DNA from: a virus
Direction: 5' to 3' (one strand)
DNA: 44,180 bases
Virus record (IMG/VR): IMGVR_UViG_3300022188_000002
Coordinates: 1 to 44,180 of that record
Shown here: positions 15,444 through 23,847 of the stretch, piece after piece
Layout of the letters: each line of letters begins with the position of its first letter
How positions within the stretch are numbered: position 1 is the stretch's first letter
Translations under genes and position numbers: made by a program
Notes under the pieces: generated by a model
Database searches by the model: none
The model's input: only the letters and a program-made list of their open reading frames with translations
Told to the model about the DNA's origin: nothing

Positions 15444-16638
15444 CTGGATTGAAGCCTACCTAGAGTTCGTCAAAGATACTGAACCACCAAGGATGTTCCA
15501 CCTTTGGTGTGCCATCTCCACTGTAGCCGCCGCTCTCCAACGCAAAGTATGGCTACAGTGGGGCACTATCACCTTCTACCCAAATATGTATATAGTGCTG
15601 GTCGCTCCCAGTGGACGTGCCCGTAAGGGCACGGCCATAGGGCCTGCCCTTGACATAATGACCTCACTCAATATTCCGCTGGCAGCCGAGGCTATCACCC
15701 GTGAGGCCTTGATTCGTGAGCTTTGCAATGCAAAAGAACCCATTCCTGACCTCGACGGCCTTACATCGTCAACTGTCCACTCAAGCCTTACGATTATCTC
15801 TCCTGAGTTGACCGTCTTCCTAGGCTACCACAATCAACAATTGCTGAGCGACCTAACCGACTGGTATGACTGCCGTAAGCGCTGGCGTTACCGCACTAAG
15901 AACATGGGTGAGGACGATATCTATGGCGTCTGGGTCAACCTGCTAGGTGCAACCACCCCTGACTTGCTCCGCTCTGCCCTACCGATGGACGCCATAGGGG
16001 GAGGCCTCACAAGTCGTATAATCTTCGTCTTCGAAGAAGACAAGGGCAAGATAGCTCCTGCCCCCGTATTCCTTGACAAAGAGCTCCAGGACAAGCTCTA
16101 CCATGACATTGAAGAGATCCATATGATGCGAGGCCCTTATCGCATAACGCCTGGCTTTCTAGACTTATGGGTAGAGTGGTATATCAAACAGCACGAGAAC
16201 CCACCTTTCAATGACCCTCGTTTGGATGGCTATGTGGAGCGTCGTCCTACGCATGTCATGAAGCTGAGCATGATAATTTCTGCAGCCAGACGCCCGACGC
16301 TTGAAATCACTGAACATGATTTGCAAGACGCTATTGACATCCTCACGGCTACGGAACGCAAGATGCCGAAGGCCTTCTCAGGTGTCGGCATGAACTCCAC
16401 GAGCGCTGTAATGGAACGGATTATGAGTGAGATAGGCCTACGAGGCAAGATACAGAAGGGCGAACTCTACAACCTCGTCCGCTTTGATGTCTCATATAGG
16501 GACTTCGAGGACATAATGCGAGGGATTGAGACTACAGGGTTTGCTAAGAAGGTCGTGGAAGACGGAGACGTCTTCTACGTTCATATACCAAGAGAGGGAG
16601 GGCAAAAGGATGATGGAGATACTACAGACCATAGCTGA
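15424..16638 (+). CDS. DUF3987-like P-loop protein, probable replicative helicase/primase-type ATPase, 404 aa
   Basis: Begins MARLLNDWIEAYLEF. A P-loop variant APSGRARKGTA sits near residue 60, as in the DUF3987/YfjI-like family linked to phage helicase-primases; TIISPELTVFL near 125 and VNLLGATTPDLL near 175 follow the usual order, and a winged-helix-like C terminus ends it. No separate helicase or primase is seen in the window, so this is the best candidate, by elimination as well as motif. It overlaps the polymerase end by 20 bases. Confidence 0.7.
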   Translation: MARLLNDWIEAYLEFVKDTEPPRMFHLWCAISTVAAALQRKVWLQWGTITFYPNMYIVLVAPSGRARKGTAIGPALDIMTSLNIPLAAEAITREALIRELCNAKEPIPDLDGLTSSTVHSSLTIISPELTVFLGYHNQQLLSDLTDWYDCRKRWRYRTKNMGEDDIYGVWVNLLGATTPDLLRSALPMDAIGGGLTSRIIFVFEEDKGKIAPAPVFLDKELQDKLYHDIEEIHMMRGPYRITPGFLDLWVEWYIKQHENPPFNDPRLDGYVERRPTHVMKLSMIISAARRPTLEITEHDLQDAIDILTATERKMPKAFSGVGMNSTSAVMERIMSEIGLRGKIQKGELYNLVRFDVSYRDFEDIMRGIETTGFAKKVVEDGDVFYVHIPREGGQKDDGDTTDHS

Positions 16639-16963
16639 TTACCTGCACACTCTCATGTGCAACGAACCTCACTGTGATGACGTGATGGCCTATGCCAACG
16701 GCGAGTGCGATGGTTGTCCCTGGTATCTGGAGGAACTCATCACTGATTGTTGGGATAGAGAGGCACACAAAAAGTGGCTTGGCCAAGCCATCGACATACT
16801 CAAGTTACTGGACAAGGAAAGTCCCCAGGACGCTCTAACGACCTTCCTTAAAATAATGGAAGTCTTTAGAGCATTTTGTGGGCTTAGTCAACAGGAGCAA
16901 TTTGTTCTGAGGATGTTAATTAACGCTTCGTTAAAAAATTTAACGCAGAATAAGGAGGCCTAA
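16610..16963 (+). CDS. Small Cys-containing protein, 117 aa
   Basis: Begins MMEILQTIADYLHTLMCNEP. A CNEPHCDD...CDGCP set of cysteines (residues 17-40) suggests a metal site, a little like the Cys cluster of the paralogs at the join, though I cannot show homology. The C-terminal half is helical. The last residues SLKNLTQNKEA are encoded by dispersed palindrome site 5. It overlaps the DUF3987-like gene by 29 bases; a GGAGGG precedes the ATG pair at 16610/16613. Confidence 0.6.
   Translation: MMEILQTIADYLHTLMCNEPHCDDVMAYANGECDGCPWYLEELITDCWDREAHKKWLGQAIDILKLLDKESPQDALTTFLKIMEVFRAFCGLSQQEQFVLRMLINASLKNLTQNKEA
16930..16944. repeat. Dispersed palindrome, site 5
   Basis: GTTAAAAAATTTAAC with CTTC/GCAG flanks. 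It codes LKNLTQ at the C terminus of the 117-aa protein and lies 7 bases before the AAGGAGG of thyX. Confidence 0.9.
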
Positions 16964-16964
16964 C

Positions 16965-17585
16965 GTGGACAATATTAAGATAAAGGTATTAAGACACCCA
17001 GACCTTTCAATCATAGCTTTGGCAGCTCGAACCTGCTACAATTCTTATGATAAGACGTCGCCAGAGGCCGACATAAAGCTCCTCAAGGCTCTCTGGCGAA
17101 AAGGCCACCACTCAGTTTTTGAACATGCTTATTACACGTTCCTAGTGGATGGCTGCTCAAGAGGCTGTCTCCACGAGGTCGTCCGTCATAGGATAGCCTC
17201 CTACAGTGTCCAAAGCACTCGCAGAACGCTCAAACGCTTCCTTAAAATGGCAAGTGGTATGTCAGAGCTTGGCCTCAACTTTATTAAGCCTTTCTTTGTA
17301 ATCCCTCCTCTGGAGCACGAACATACAGAACATTACATAAATGACTTGGTGGATAGAATCCACGTTCTTATTGAGAGGGCCAAGCATCTACCAAATGACA
17401 AACTCAAGTATTATGTGCCAGAGAGCTGGCGAACCACCTTCGTTTGGACTATCAACATGCGGAGCCTGGCTAACTTCCTAAATGTCCGCCTAACAAGCCA
17501 GGCTCACTTTGAGATTCGCTACCTTGCATTGAAGCTCGTCAAGCTAATCGACAATCCCTTGATTGATGAAATGATAGGAGACTAG
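16965..17585 (+). CDS. thyX: Flavin-dependent thymidylate synthase, 206 aa
   Basis: Makes dTMP from dUMP using methylene-tetrahydrofolate and FAD. The signature RHRIASYSVQSTR (near residues 72-84) matches the ThyX RHRx7S motif, with HSVFEHAYYTFLV before it and ESWRTTFVWTINMRSLANFL near 145 after. The length is typical. The start is GTG with AAGGAGG six bases upstream, next to palindrome site 5. It is the last gene of the plus-strand block. It works with dUTPase, RNR and the kinase to supply dTTP. Confidence 0.93.
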   Translation: MDNIKIKVLRHPDLSIIALAARTCYNSYDKTSPEADIKLLKALWRKGHHSVFEHAYYTFLVDGCSRGCLHEVVRHRIASYSVQSTRRTLKRFLKMASGMSELGLNFIKPFFVIPPLEHEHTEHYINDLVDRIHVLIERAKHLPNDKLKYYVPESWRTTFVWTINMRSLANFLNVRLTSQAHFEIRYLALKLVKLIDNPLIDEMIGD

Positions 17586-17588
17586 ACA

Positions 17589-17608
17589 TAGTGGGCTTCG
17601 GCCCACTA
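17589..17608. terminator. Bidirectional terminator between converging blocks
   Basis: TAGTGGGC-TTCG-GCCCACTA, an 8-bp perfect stem with a TTCG tetraloop, three bases after thyX and overlapping the stop of the minus-strand 1683-aa gene. Its position at the convergence point supports termination both ways, although the following T tract is weak. Confidence 0.65.
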
Positions 17609-20600
17609 CTTCCTAGGCCTCACATACATCCCTGCCAATTCCTCTCGTTTCCTAGCCATTGCCTCCAACACGCCCTCATACCTCTTAACTTCATTCTCCA
17701 ACTCAAAGTTTGACGTCCTGGGATCTTTAAGCATCTTATGGAGTTTCATCTTCTCTTTCTTTGCAAACCCACTGAGCTTGCCCATCTTCCGTATAAACTC
17801 CTGGTCTAGGTATACCCTATATGTCTTAAACCCGAACATGCCTAGCAATTCCTCAGGCAGGCTGTAAATGCCTCCAAAATAGTTTTTGCCTGTCCATCCC
17901 TGGCTCTCAGCAAACTCCTTAGGCAGCAGCCCTTGCGCTGCAAGAGCATTCCCTATCTTATCATACGACCACATACCAGGCACTGGAATATTGGGCATTA
18001 GCTGTTGTTGGATAAACTTCAGCCGCTCATCAAAATACCGCTTGAAATTACCAGTCGCTTTGGCCTCATCCCATGTTGTGGCAAATTCACGGTCAAAGCG
18101 AGGGTCACGGCCTGTCGTGATGCCATACACGATTGAGACCAATGGATTAAAGCCAAATGGGTAATTACCAAATATTCCACTAGGCGTCAATATATCAGCG
18201 CCTGGCAACAAATTGGCCACGTTGAGATATTTGGCATAATAGCCACCCTCATCCTTCCCGCTACCCACCCTAATAGCATTCGTCGGCCCTAGGCCATACA
18301 TCCTGTAGTTCAGGTAGTCAGGCCTCACCCTCTTCTCAAATGCTTTGCCATGCTCCTTCTCACTTCCATAAGACTCTGTAAACATAAGGTCGTCAATCAT
18401 CTGATAGAACAGGAGGATGCCAAGCAACCTATGCGGATGCTCCACTGCCGCCTTTGCTATCACTGGAGTGATTTTGTAGGCATAGGAGGCGAATGGCACT
18501 ATTCCCCAATCCCTCAAGAAGCGAACTCCTTTAGGGATGTCTCTGTAGTCAAAGAACAGTCTATTAGCCGCTTCAAGGGCATCTTCAATTGACTTACCCT
18601 TCTCTACCTCCTGTGCTATAACTCCCATTTTATAGACTTCATCGCCCAATTCATAGAGTCGCATAATTTTCCTAGCACCCCCCTTCCCAACCCTTGCGGG
18701 CAGCTCAAGATAAGTCCCTAGCATCTTAAACATACCCTTGAAGGAGGTAGCATCCTCTATCTTCTCAATCTCCCTCAAGAACGTATCAAGGTCAAGCTCA
18801 CCTCTCAGGATATTAGAGTCTAGCAAACCAGCATCGATTGCCTTCTGAAAGACGTCCGTCTTCCCTTTGATATGTTTAACCCCTTTGGCGATGACCTCGA
18901 TGGGATTACGCCCATCTATAACACACAAGTGAGCATTGGCCATGAAGTTGAAGACATGCGTCTTTGGATTAAATGCAGTGACTCCAACCTTCCAATAACG
19001 TAGGAACTTCATCCAACTCTTAACAAGCAAATTCCTCCTAAGCCTCCAGGCCTTCTCATCAGTCATTGTCTTCAGCAAGGCCATCACGTCAGGGTGGATG
19101 GCCTTACCACTGAGCTCTCCATACTTCTTGACTCCACTTCCAGGGATAAGTTCTACGTCAGGCACCAGCACCCAATCGTTAGGCACGATGCCCTCTTCCT
19201 TAAGTTTCAGCAATGCAGCCTCTGCATTCTTTGTCTTCCCTAAATCCACCACATACTCTGTGTTGAGGAGTCGCTTGAATGTGTTAGCTAGTGCCAAGTC
19301 ATTAGACACTTTCTTAGCAAACTCCACAAGCCTCGGCACCACCTCTACTACTTCGCCCAGCGAGTCTCGTTCGGCCGTAGTGAAGTCACGCCTCAACGTG
19401 ATATAGCCCTTGCCAACGTGGTCAATCTCCCACTCATGCTCCACAAGGCCATTTTTCTTGAGCATACTAACAACCGCCTCATTATCTTCATGCACAAATT
19501 GTCTGCCTTCGCCAGCCGTTGCCAGCGTGCTATAGACTTTCTTACCCTTCTTCACATCAAATCCAGCAAGCGTCTCATACTCAGGGCTATTGACCTTAAT
19601 CTTCTTCGTAAGCCCACGAGGCCTCAAATAGTCAGCCCCAATGCCCTTCCACAGCCTCCTAAGCTCCCAATCTCCCTTAAACTTCATTTTCACTCTGCCA
19701 TACCTCGAATAGACACGCATTAGATAGCGGTCATCCAACTTATTGAGATATTCCTCTAGAAACCCCACTGTCTTAAGCATCTCTCGCACGTCAGCAATGA
19801 GGCTCTTCACTTCCTCAGCTTGCTTAACGATTCTACCATCTACATTCTCAATGTCAAGTCTGCCTGTCCGCTCTATATATTCGGAAATAAGGCGTTGCTC
19901 TTCAGGCGTGAAACGTCTGTTGATATCTTTTGCAAACCTAGCTATACGTGCCCTCAAATGAACCCTCTGCCTCTCCATATCCAACTTCATCTTCCAAATA
20001 TCTTTGGGCAACCCTTCAGTCGGATGGAAAGCCTTTACGAAGTCGCTATTCTTAACAGCATCTAGATAGTCAACCAGCTTGGAGTCAAGCACCCCACTCT
20101 TTGCTATCGCTTTCTTAAAGGCGCTCATAAGGAGCTTGCGTATGCCCCTGGGATTAGTCGAATATAGCGAGAGCCATGCTCCATACTTGAGGTACTTCTC
20201 AGGATTCCAACTTACTCTCAGGCCACCAAGAAAGGGTAGTGGCACTCCCTCCTCCGAGTCAAACTCTATTCCTGTTGCAAGTGCAATTGCCTGTGGCCAC
20301 AGTCTTAGACGCACAGCTTTAGCTGCCATCTCCTCCCCAATAAAAGGACTCCCCATCCACTCATTGACAGTATCAAGGGACACCCTGTCAGCTACATCCA
20401 TTACGTCCATGTGCTCTGCCTCGTAGAGGTCTTGGTATTTAGTCCAAGCATTAGTCGACCGTGAGGGCATTACGAGAGGAAAGCTGTCCACTTGGCGTAG
20501 CTGCATTTCGTTGATTAGGTTGCCTAAGTCATTAACGTATTGCTTATACTTATCTCGTAGCTGCCCAATCCTCATCTCTTCAATATCTGCATCCCTTATA

Positions 20601-22657
20601 GCACGATAGTATTTAGGCCTTTCCGTCTCATGGAGCTCTTCGACAGGCTTCCCAGTATATGAATCAAGGGAGGTTTTGCCAACTGGCTTACGTCCATGCC
20701 CTTTAACAGACGCAGTATATTCACGCCGTAGGATTGCCCTCAATTTTGCTTCGCTCTCAGGGTCAGGTGCGAAGAGTTGGTTGATTCTATCAATGGCCAG
20801 TCTGAGGTCTTCCCACCCATAGTCCGAGCCATAGCCGTGATAGAGCTTAAGGGCTTCCATATGCACCTTATCAATGACCTTCTCAAGGTCAATAGGCACT
20901 TCCCCCGTCAGCAAATCTCCTAAGTGCACATCCTCTGTATCGATGAGCTGTCTAAGCAATTGACTTGCCAGCACATCCGACTCATCAAACTTACCAGTAA
21001 AGATTTTGTCAAAATCTTCCCTCGACACGAAGAGCCAATGCCTCTCAATATCGTCCGTCCTTGCCCCATACTCAAAGTTGGCAGGAGGCTCCACATGTCT
21101 AAAGAGACGACTAATGAATTGTTTGGCTAGAGGATGTGGCTCAATCCCCTCCCCCTTCAACTTCTCCAACATAGCCCTCATGACCTTATTAGCAGACTCC
21201 ATCGAACTAAGGAACGTGTCATCTCGCAGATGTCCAGTCATTACATATTCCCAGAACATATTGCTAAACAACTCAGTCGGACTGCGTAGCCATTTGTCTA
21301 CATTCTTTCCATAGAAATCGAGGGACTTTAGAAAGTCCCTACTATGGAAGGCACTGAGGCGTAACCAGTCTTTGGGTGAGTTATATTGGCTGAAGATAGT
21401 CTTCAAGAAGGCCGCCCTCTGCTTCCCTGTAAGCACATTATTCCAGGCCCAGTGCCCAAGCTCGTGGAGGAATACGTAAGGGTCTCTATTCCTTAGCCTA
21501 ACGATATTACGGAAGAAGTCGTAAAAGCCATCAGTGGACATTTTCCTACTAATAGTCAACTTAAAGTCAGGTGAACGTTTTAGGTTTTTCATTACGCTGA
21601 TAAGGACTTCCTTCTCTTTCTTACTCCTTGCCAGGCTCTCGGCATACTTCTCTATGTAGCCATCTGAGAGGTCGTATGAAGGGACTTTGATTTTCTCTTT
21701 GAGGCCCTCCAACTGCTCAATAGCCTTGATGTATTTATCAGCCTCCTCCTTAGGAATGCCACAAAGCAACTTCTCCTTATAAATATAATGCTCAGTCAGT
21801 CTTATTTCCCTTGGAGTGAATACATCAGGTGTAGTTGGCTTAACTTTGTATGCTTGCAAGGCTTCGTACACAAGAGGTTTGAGCTCCTCAGGAGGCTCAA
21901 TAAGGCCTTTAAGGACTTCTTTTGGAGGCTCTGGTCGTTTCTGTGTTAAATTTTTTAACGCAGGTTTTTCAACATCTACTTTAGCCTCAACCTTAGGCTT
22001 AGGGGCCTGCAACTTAGACGTAGGCACTTCCTTCGAAGGCTCTTCAAGCGACGGCCTCTTGACTATATCCTCCACTACCTCTTCAGACGCTTTGACACGT
22101 TCCGTCAGGTTTCTAAACCCACTAAAGGTTCGCACACTAGCGCCTATCATATCATCTATTCGCCTAGCTAGTCTATGCTCCGCCCCTAGGCCTATCCCAA
22201 CTGCCGTCCCAATCTCGGCCACATCTGCCCATGCCCCATAGCCAGCGTCCCTCAATGCCTCGCCCGTGAGCCCGCTAATAAAGCTCGTAGGAACGGACGC
22301 AAGACCGCTCGAGATAGCTGTTCTTAGCACCTGCTTTCCAAATCCCTCAATAGCTGTCTTAGCCAGTGTCCTTGCAGCCCCTAGCCCTCCAGTGGCAGCC
22401 GCCACTATAGTATCGGAAATAGGGTCAAAGGCCTGCTCTGCAGGCACATCTCTTGAGGCAAGCACTTCCGCCTCCACTCTATCGTATAGCTTCTGGTATA
22501 CATCTGGCCTAAGGACATCTCTAAGGGGTTGTAACGAGGCCGCTACCCCTCCCTTGACTTCGTCAGGGCTAGCCTTACGAAAGTCAATCCCTTGCTCCTG
22601 CATCCTCTTAATTGCATAATTAGAAAGCTTGTCATAAATGGCATTCAAATCGCTCAT
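17606..22657 (-). CDS. Large polyvalent/internal virion protein with metallopeptidase motif, 1683 aa
   Basis: Probably packaged and injected with the DNA. Residues ~45-165 hold hydrophobic Gly/Ala-rich stretches that could enter membranes. HELGHW near 397-402 is a zinc-metallopeptidase HExxH-type site. The region around 1380-1530 (DWGIVPFASYAYKITPVI and following) resembles the LPD38 domain of large polyvalent proteins. The C terminus is a helical, basic segment. A dispersed palindrome is read in frame as LKNLTQ near residue 235 in a proline-rich linker. It overlaps the preceding gene as ATGA and is the last gene of the late operon. Confidence 0.75.
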   Translation of the reverse strand: MSDLNAIYDKLSNYAIKRMQEQGIDFRKASPDEVKGGVAASLQPLRDVLRPDVYQKLYDRVEAEVLASRDVPAEQAFDPISDTIVAAATGGLGAARTLAKTAIEGFGKQVLRTAISSGLASVPTSFISGLTGEALRDAGYGAWADVAEIGTAVGIGLGAEHRLARRIDDMIGASVRTFSGFRNLTERVKASEEVVEDIVKRPSLEEPSKEVPTSKLQAPKPKVEAKVDVEKPALKNLTQKRPEPPKEVLKGLIEPPEELKPLVYEALQAYKVKPTTPDVFTPREIRLTEHYIYKEKLLCGIPKEEADKYIKAIEQLEGLKEKIKVPSYDLSDGYIEKYAESLARSKKEKEVLISVMKNLKRSPDFKLTISRKMSTDGFYDFFRNIVRLRNRDPYVFLHELGHWAWNNVLTGKQRAAFLKTIFSQYNSPKDWLRLSAFHSRDFLKSLDFYGKNVDKWLRSPTELFSNMFWEYVMTGHLRDDTFLSSMESANKVMRAMLEKLKGEGIEPHPLAKQFISRLFRHVEPPANFEYGARTDDIERHWLFVSREDFDKIFTGKFDESDVLASQLLRQLIDTEDVHLGDLLTGEVPIDLEKVIDKVHMEALKLYHGYGSDYGWEDLRLAIDRINQLFAPDPESEAKLRAILRREYTASVKGHGRKPVGKTSLDSYTGKPVEELHETERPKYYRAIRDADIEEMRIGQLRDKYKQYVNDLGNLINEMQLRQVDSFPLVMPSRSTNAWTKYQDLYEAEHMDVMDVADRVSLDTVNEWMGSPFIGEEMAAKAVRLRLWPQAIALATGIEFDSEEGVPLPFLGGLRVSWNPEKYLKYGAWLSLYSTNPRGIRKLLMSAFKKAIAKSGVLDSKLVDYLDAVKNSDFVKAFHPTEGLPKDIWKMKLDMERQRVHLRARIARFAKDINRRFTPEEQRLISEYIERTGRLDIENVDGRIVKQAEEVKSLIADVREMLKTVGFLEEYLNKLDDRYLMRVYSRYGRVKMKFKGDWELRRLWKGIGADYLRPRGLTKKIKVNSPEYETLAGFDVKKGKKVYSTLATAGEGRQFVHEDNEAVVSMLKKNGLVEHEWEIDHVGKGYITLRRDFTTAERDSLGEVVEVVPRLVEFAKKVSNDLALANTFKRLLNTEYVVDLGKTKNAEAALLKLKEEGIVPNDWVLVPDVELIPGSGVKKYGELSGKAIHPDVMALLKTMTDEKAWRLRRNLLVKSWMKFLRYWKVGVTAFNPKTHVFNFMANAHLCVIDGRNPIEVIAKGVKHIKGKTDVFQKAIDAGLLDSNILRGELDLDTFLREIEKIEDATSFKGMFKMLGTYLELPARVGKGGARKIMRLYELGDEVYKMGVIAQEVEKGKSIEDALEAANRLFFDYRDIPKGVRFLRDWGIVPFASYAYKITPVIAKAAVEHPHRLLGILLFYQMIDDLMFTESYGSEKEHGKAFEKRVRPDYLNYRMYGLGPTNAIRVGSGKDEGGYYAKYLNVANLLPGADILTPSGIFGNYPFGFNPLVSIVYGITTGRDPRFDREFATTWDEAKATGNFKRYFDERLKFIQQQLMPNIPVPGMWSYDKIGNALAAQGLLPKEFAESQGWTGKNYFGGIYSLPEELLGMFGFKTYRVYLDQEFIRKMGKLSGFAKKEKMKLHKMLKDPRTSNFELENEVKRYEGVLEAMARKREELAGMYVRPRK
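21945..21959. repeat. Dispersed palindrome, site 6 (inside 1683-aa gene)
   Basis: GTTAAATTTTTTAAC with CTGT/GCAG flanks. Read on the gene strand as LKNLTQ in a proline-rich linker near residue 235. Confidence 0.9.
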
Positions 22658-23430
22658 TTGTTACCTCCAAGAGCATTTGTTAAGGCTTTTATCTCTTCAG
22701 GTGTAAGTAGTGGCGTTTGACCACCTCCTCTACCACTTCCCTTACCCTTGCCCTCATTAAGCCCTATGTCAAAAGGCCTTGTATAGTCGACCAATTCGCC
22801 AGACTGTCCACCTAAGCCCTCCAACTCATTCTTCAATTGAAGCATTCCAAAGTCATTAGAAGGAAGCTTTCCAAATGTTAGGCTAAGTGAGAGCCAAGGC
22901 TTGCCTGTCTTTTTGTAAAGCTTTTGGAAGGTCTCCACCCTTTCCAAAATCTTATCTGGCTCAGCACTCTTCAATAATAACGCCCCTCCATTTACTTGCA
23001 ACAGTGTCGCAAGAGAGACCTCATGTCCCATAACGGGCACTTTTATCTTATTTAGCTGGTCTATTAACTTCATCTTTCTATCTATTGCCTCAGTTTCTTT
23101 ATTCAACTGCTTAATTCTAGCCTCAATCTCTTTACTCTGTGCAGAGGCTCTACCCTTCTCAATGTTAAGACGCTTAGACTCAATCTCATTCCGTAACTTT
23201 TCAAGTGCTAATCTCTGCTCCTCGAGCTCATTGCGTTTTTGATAGTATTTGTCCTTATTTAAGGCCTCCATTTTTAACAACTCGAGCCTAGCATTCTCTG
23301 TTCTAAGATTAGCTAAAGCCGCAGCCAACTTCATAGTATTGGCCTGCTGTTGAGCTATTTGTAGAGCATATTGGGGAGTTATGCCCTCATAACTAACAGG
23401 CTGTTGCAGTAAGGTTGTTAAATTCTCCAT
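22654..23430 (-). CDS. Coiled-coil virion-associated protein, 258 aa
   Basis: Begins MENLTTLLQQPVSYEGITPQ. Residues ~25-130 are a long, charged coiled coil; the end is glycine/serine rich (GKGKGSGRGGGQTP) before a short helical tail. Its location between two internal-protein candidates in the late operon suggests an ejection or internal virion protein, by context only. AAGGAGG is five bases before the ATG. Confidence 0.6.
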   Translation of the reverse strand: MENLTTLLQQPVSYEGITPQYALQIAQQQANTMKLAAALANLRTENARLELLKMEALNKDKYYQKRNELEEQRLALEKLRNEIESKRLNIEKGRASAQSKEIEARIKQLNKETEAIDRKMKLIDQLNKIKVPVMGHEVSLATLLQVNGGALLLKSAEPDKILERVETFQKLYKKTGKPWLSLSLTFGKLPSNDFGMLQLKNELEGLGGQSGELVDYTRPFDIGLNEGKGKGSGRGGGQTPLLTPEEIKALTNALGGNK

Positions 23431-23440
23431 AGCATCCTCC

Positions 23441-23812
23441 TTAATCTATCAAATCAAAAGGGCTTAGGTATTCATCAGCTGAAGTATTAAGGAAGTTATT
23501 TAAGTCTTTCAACTGGCCACTTCTTAGTAATGATGGTTCTTGTGTCTTAGGAGCTGCCCCCTTCAGCGTAATCCCTTTGTCACTGAGTGATAACTCAGTA
23601 AGGCCACTTTGAGGATTAGCTAAATGACCCAGCAAATTGGCCAGCAGAGCATTATTGACCTTCTGTTGCTGCTGCAATGCCTTAGCCACAAGCATGCTTT
23701 GCATAGTTCCCTGGGCTGTCCTTCCAAGGATTCCTCCTATCCCTTGAGGGTCAAGCCCAGCACCTATCTGTGAAAGCATCATTACAAGATAAGGATTGAA
23801 CGTTCCTGTCAT
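23441..23812 (-). CDS. Small virion-associated protein, 123 aa
   Basis: Begins MTGTFNPYLVMMLSQIGAGL, with a hydrophobic, glycine-containing N terminus, a glutamine-rich middle (ALQQQQKVNNAL) and a polar C terminus. It resembles the short internal proteins that precede ejection proteins in podoviruses, but no family is identified. Its AAAGGAG ribosome binding site directly follows palindrome site 7. Confidence 0.55.
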   Translation of the reverse strand: MTGTFNPYLVMMLSQIGAGLDPQGIGGILGRTAQGTMQSMLVAKALQQQQKVNNALLANLLGHLANPQSGLTELSLSDKGITLKGAAPKTQEPSLLRSGQLKDLNNFLNTSADEYLSPFDLID

Positions 23813-23826
23813 TGGATTACTCCTTT

Positions 23827-23841
23827 GTTAAAATTTTTAAC
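23827..23841. repeat. Dispersed palindrome, site 7
   Basis: GTTAAAATTTTTAAC with CTTT/ATAG flanks on the plus strand. On the minus strand it runs into AAAGGAG, the ribosome binding site of the 123-aa gene. Confidence 0.9.
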
Positions 23842-23847
23842 ATAGCA

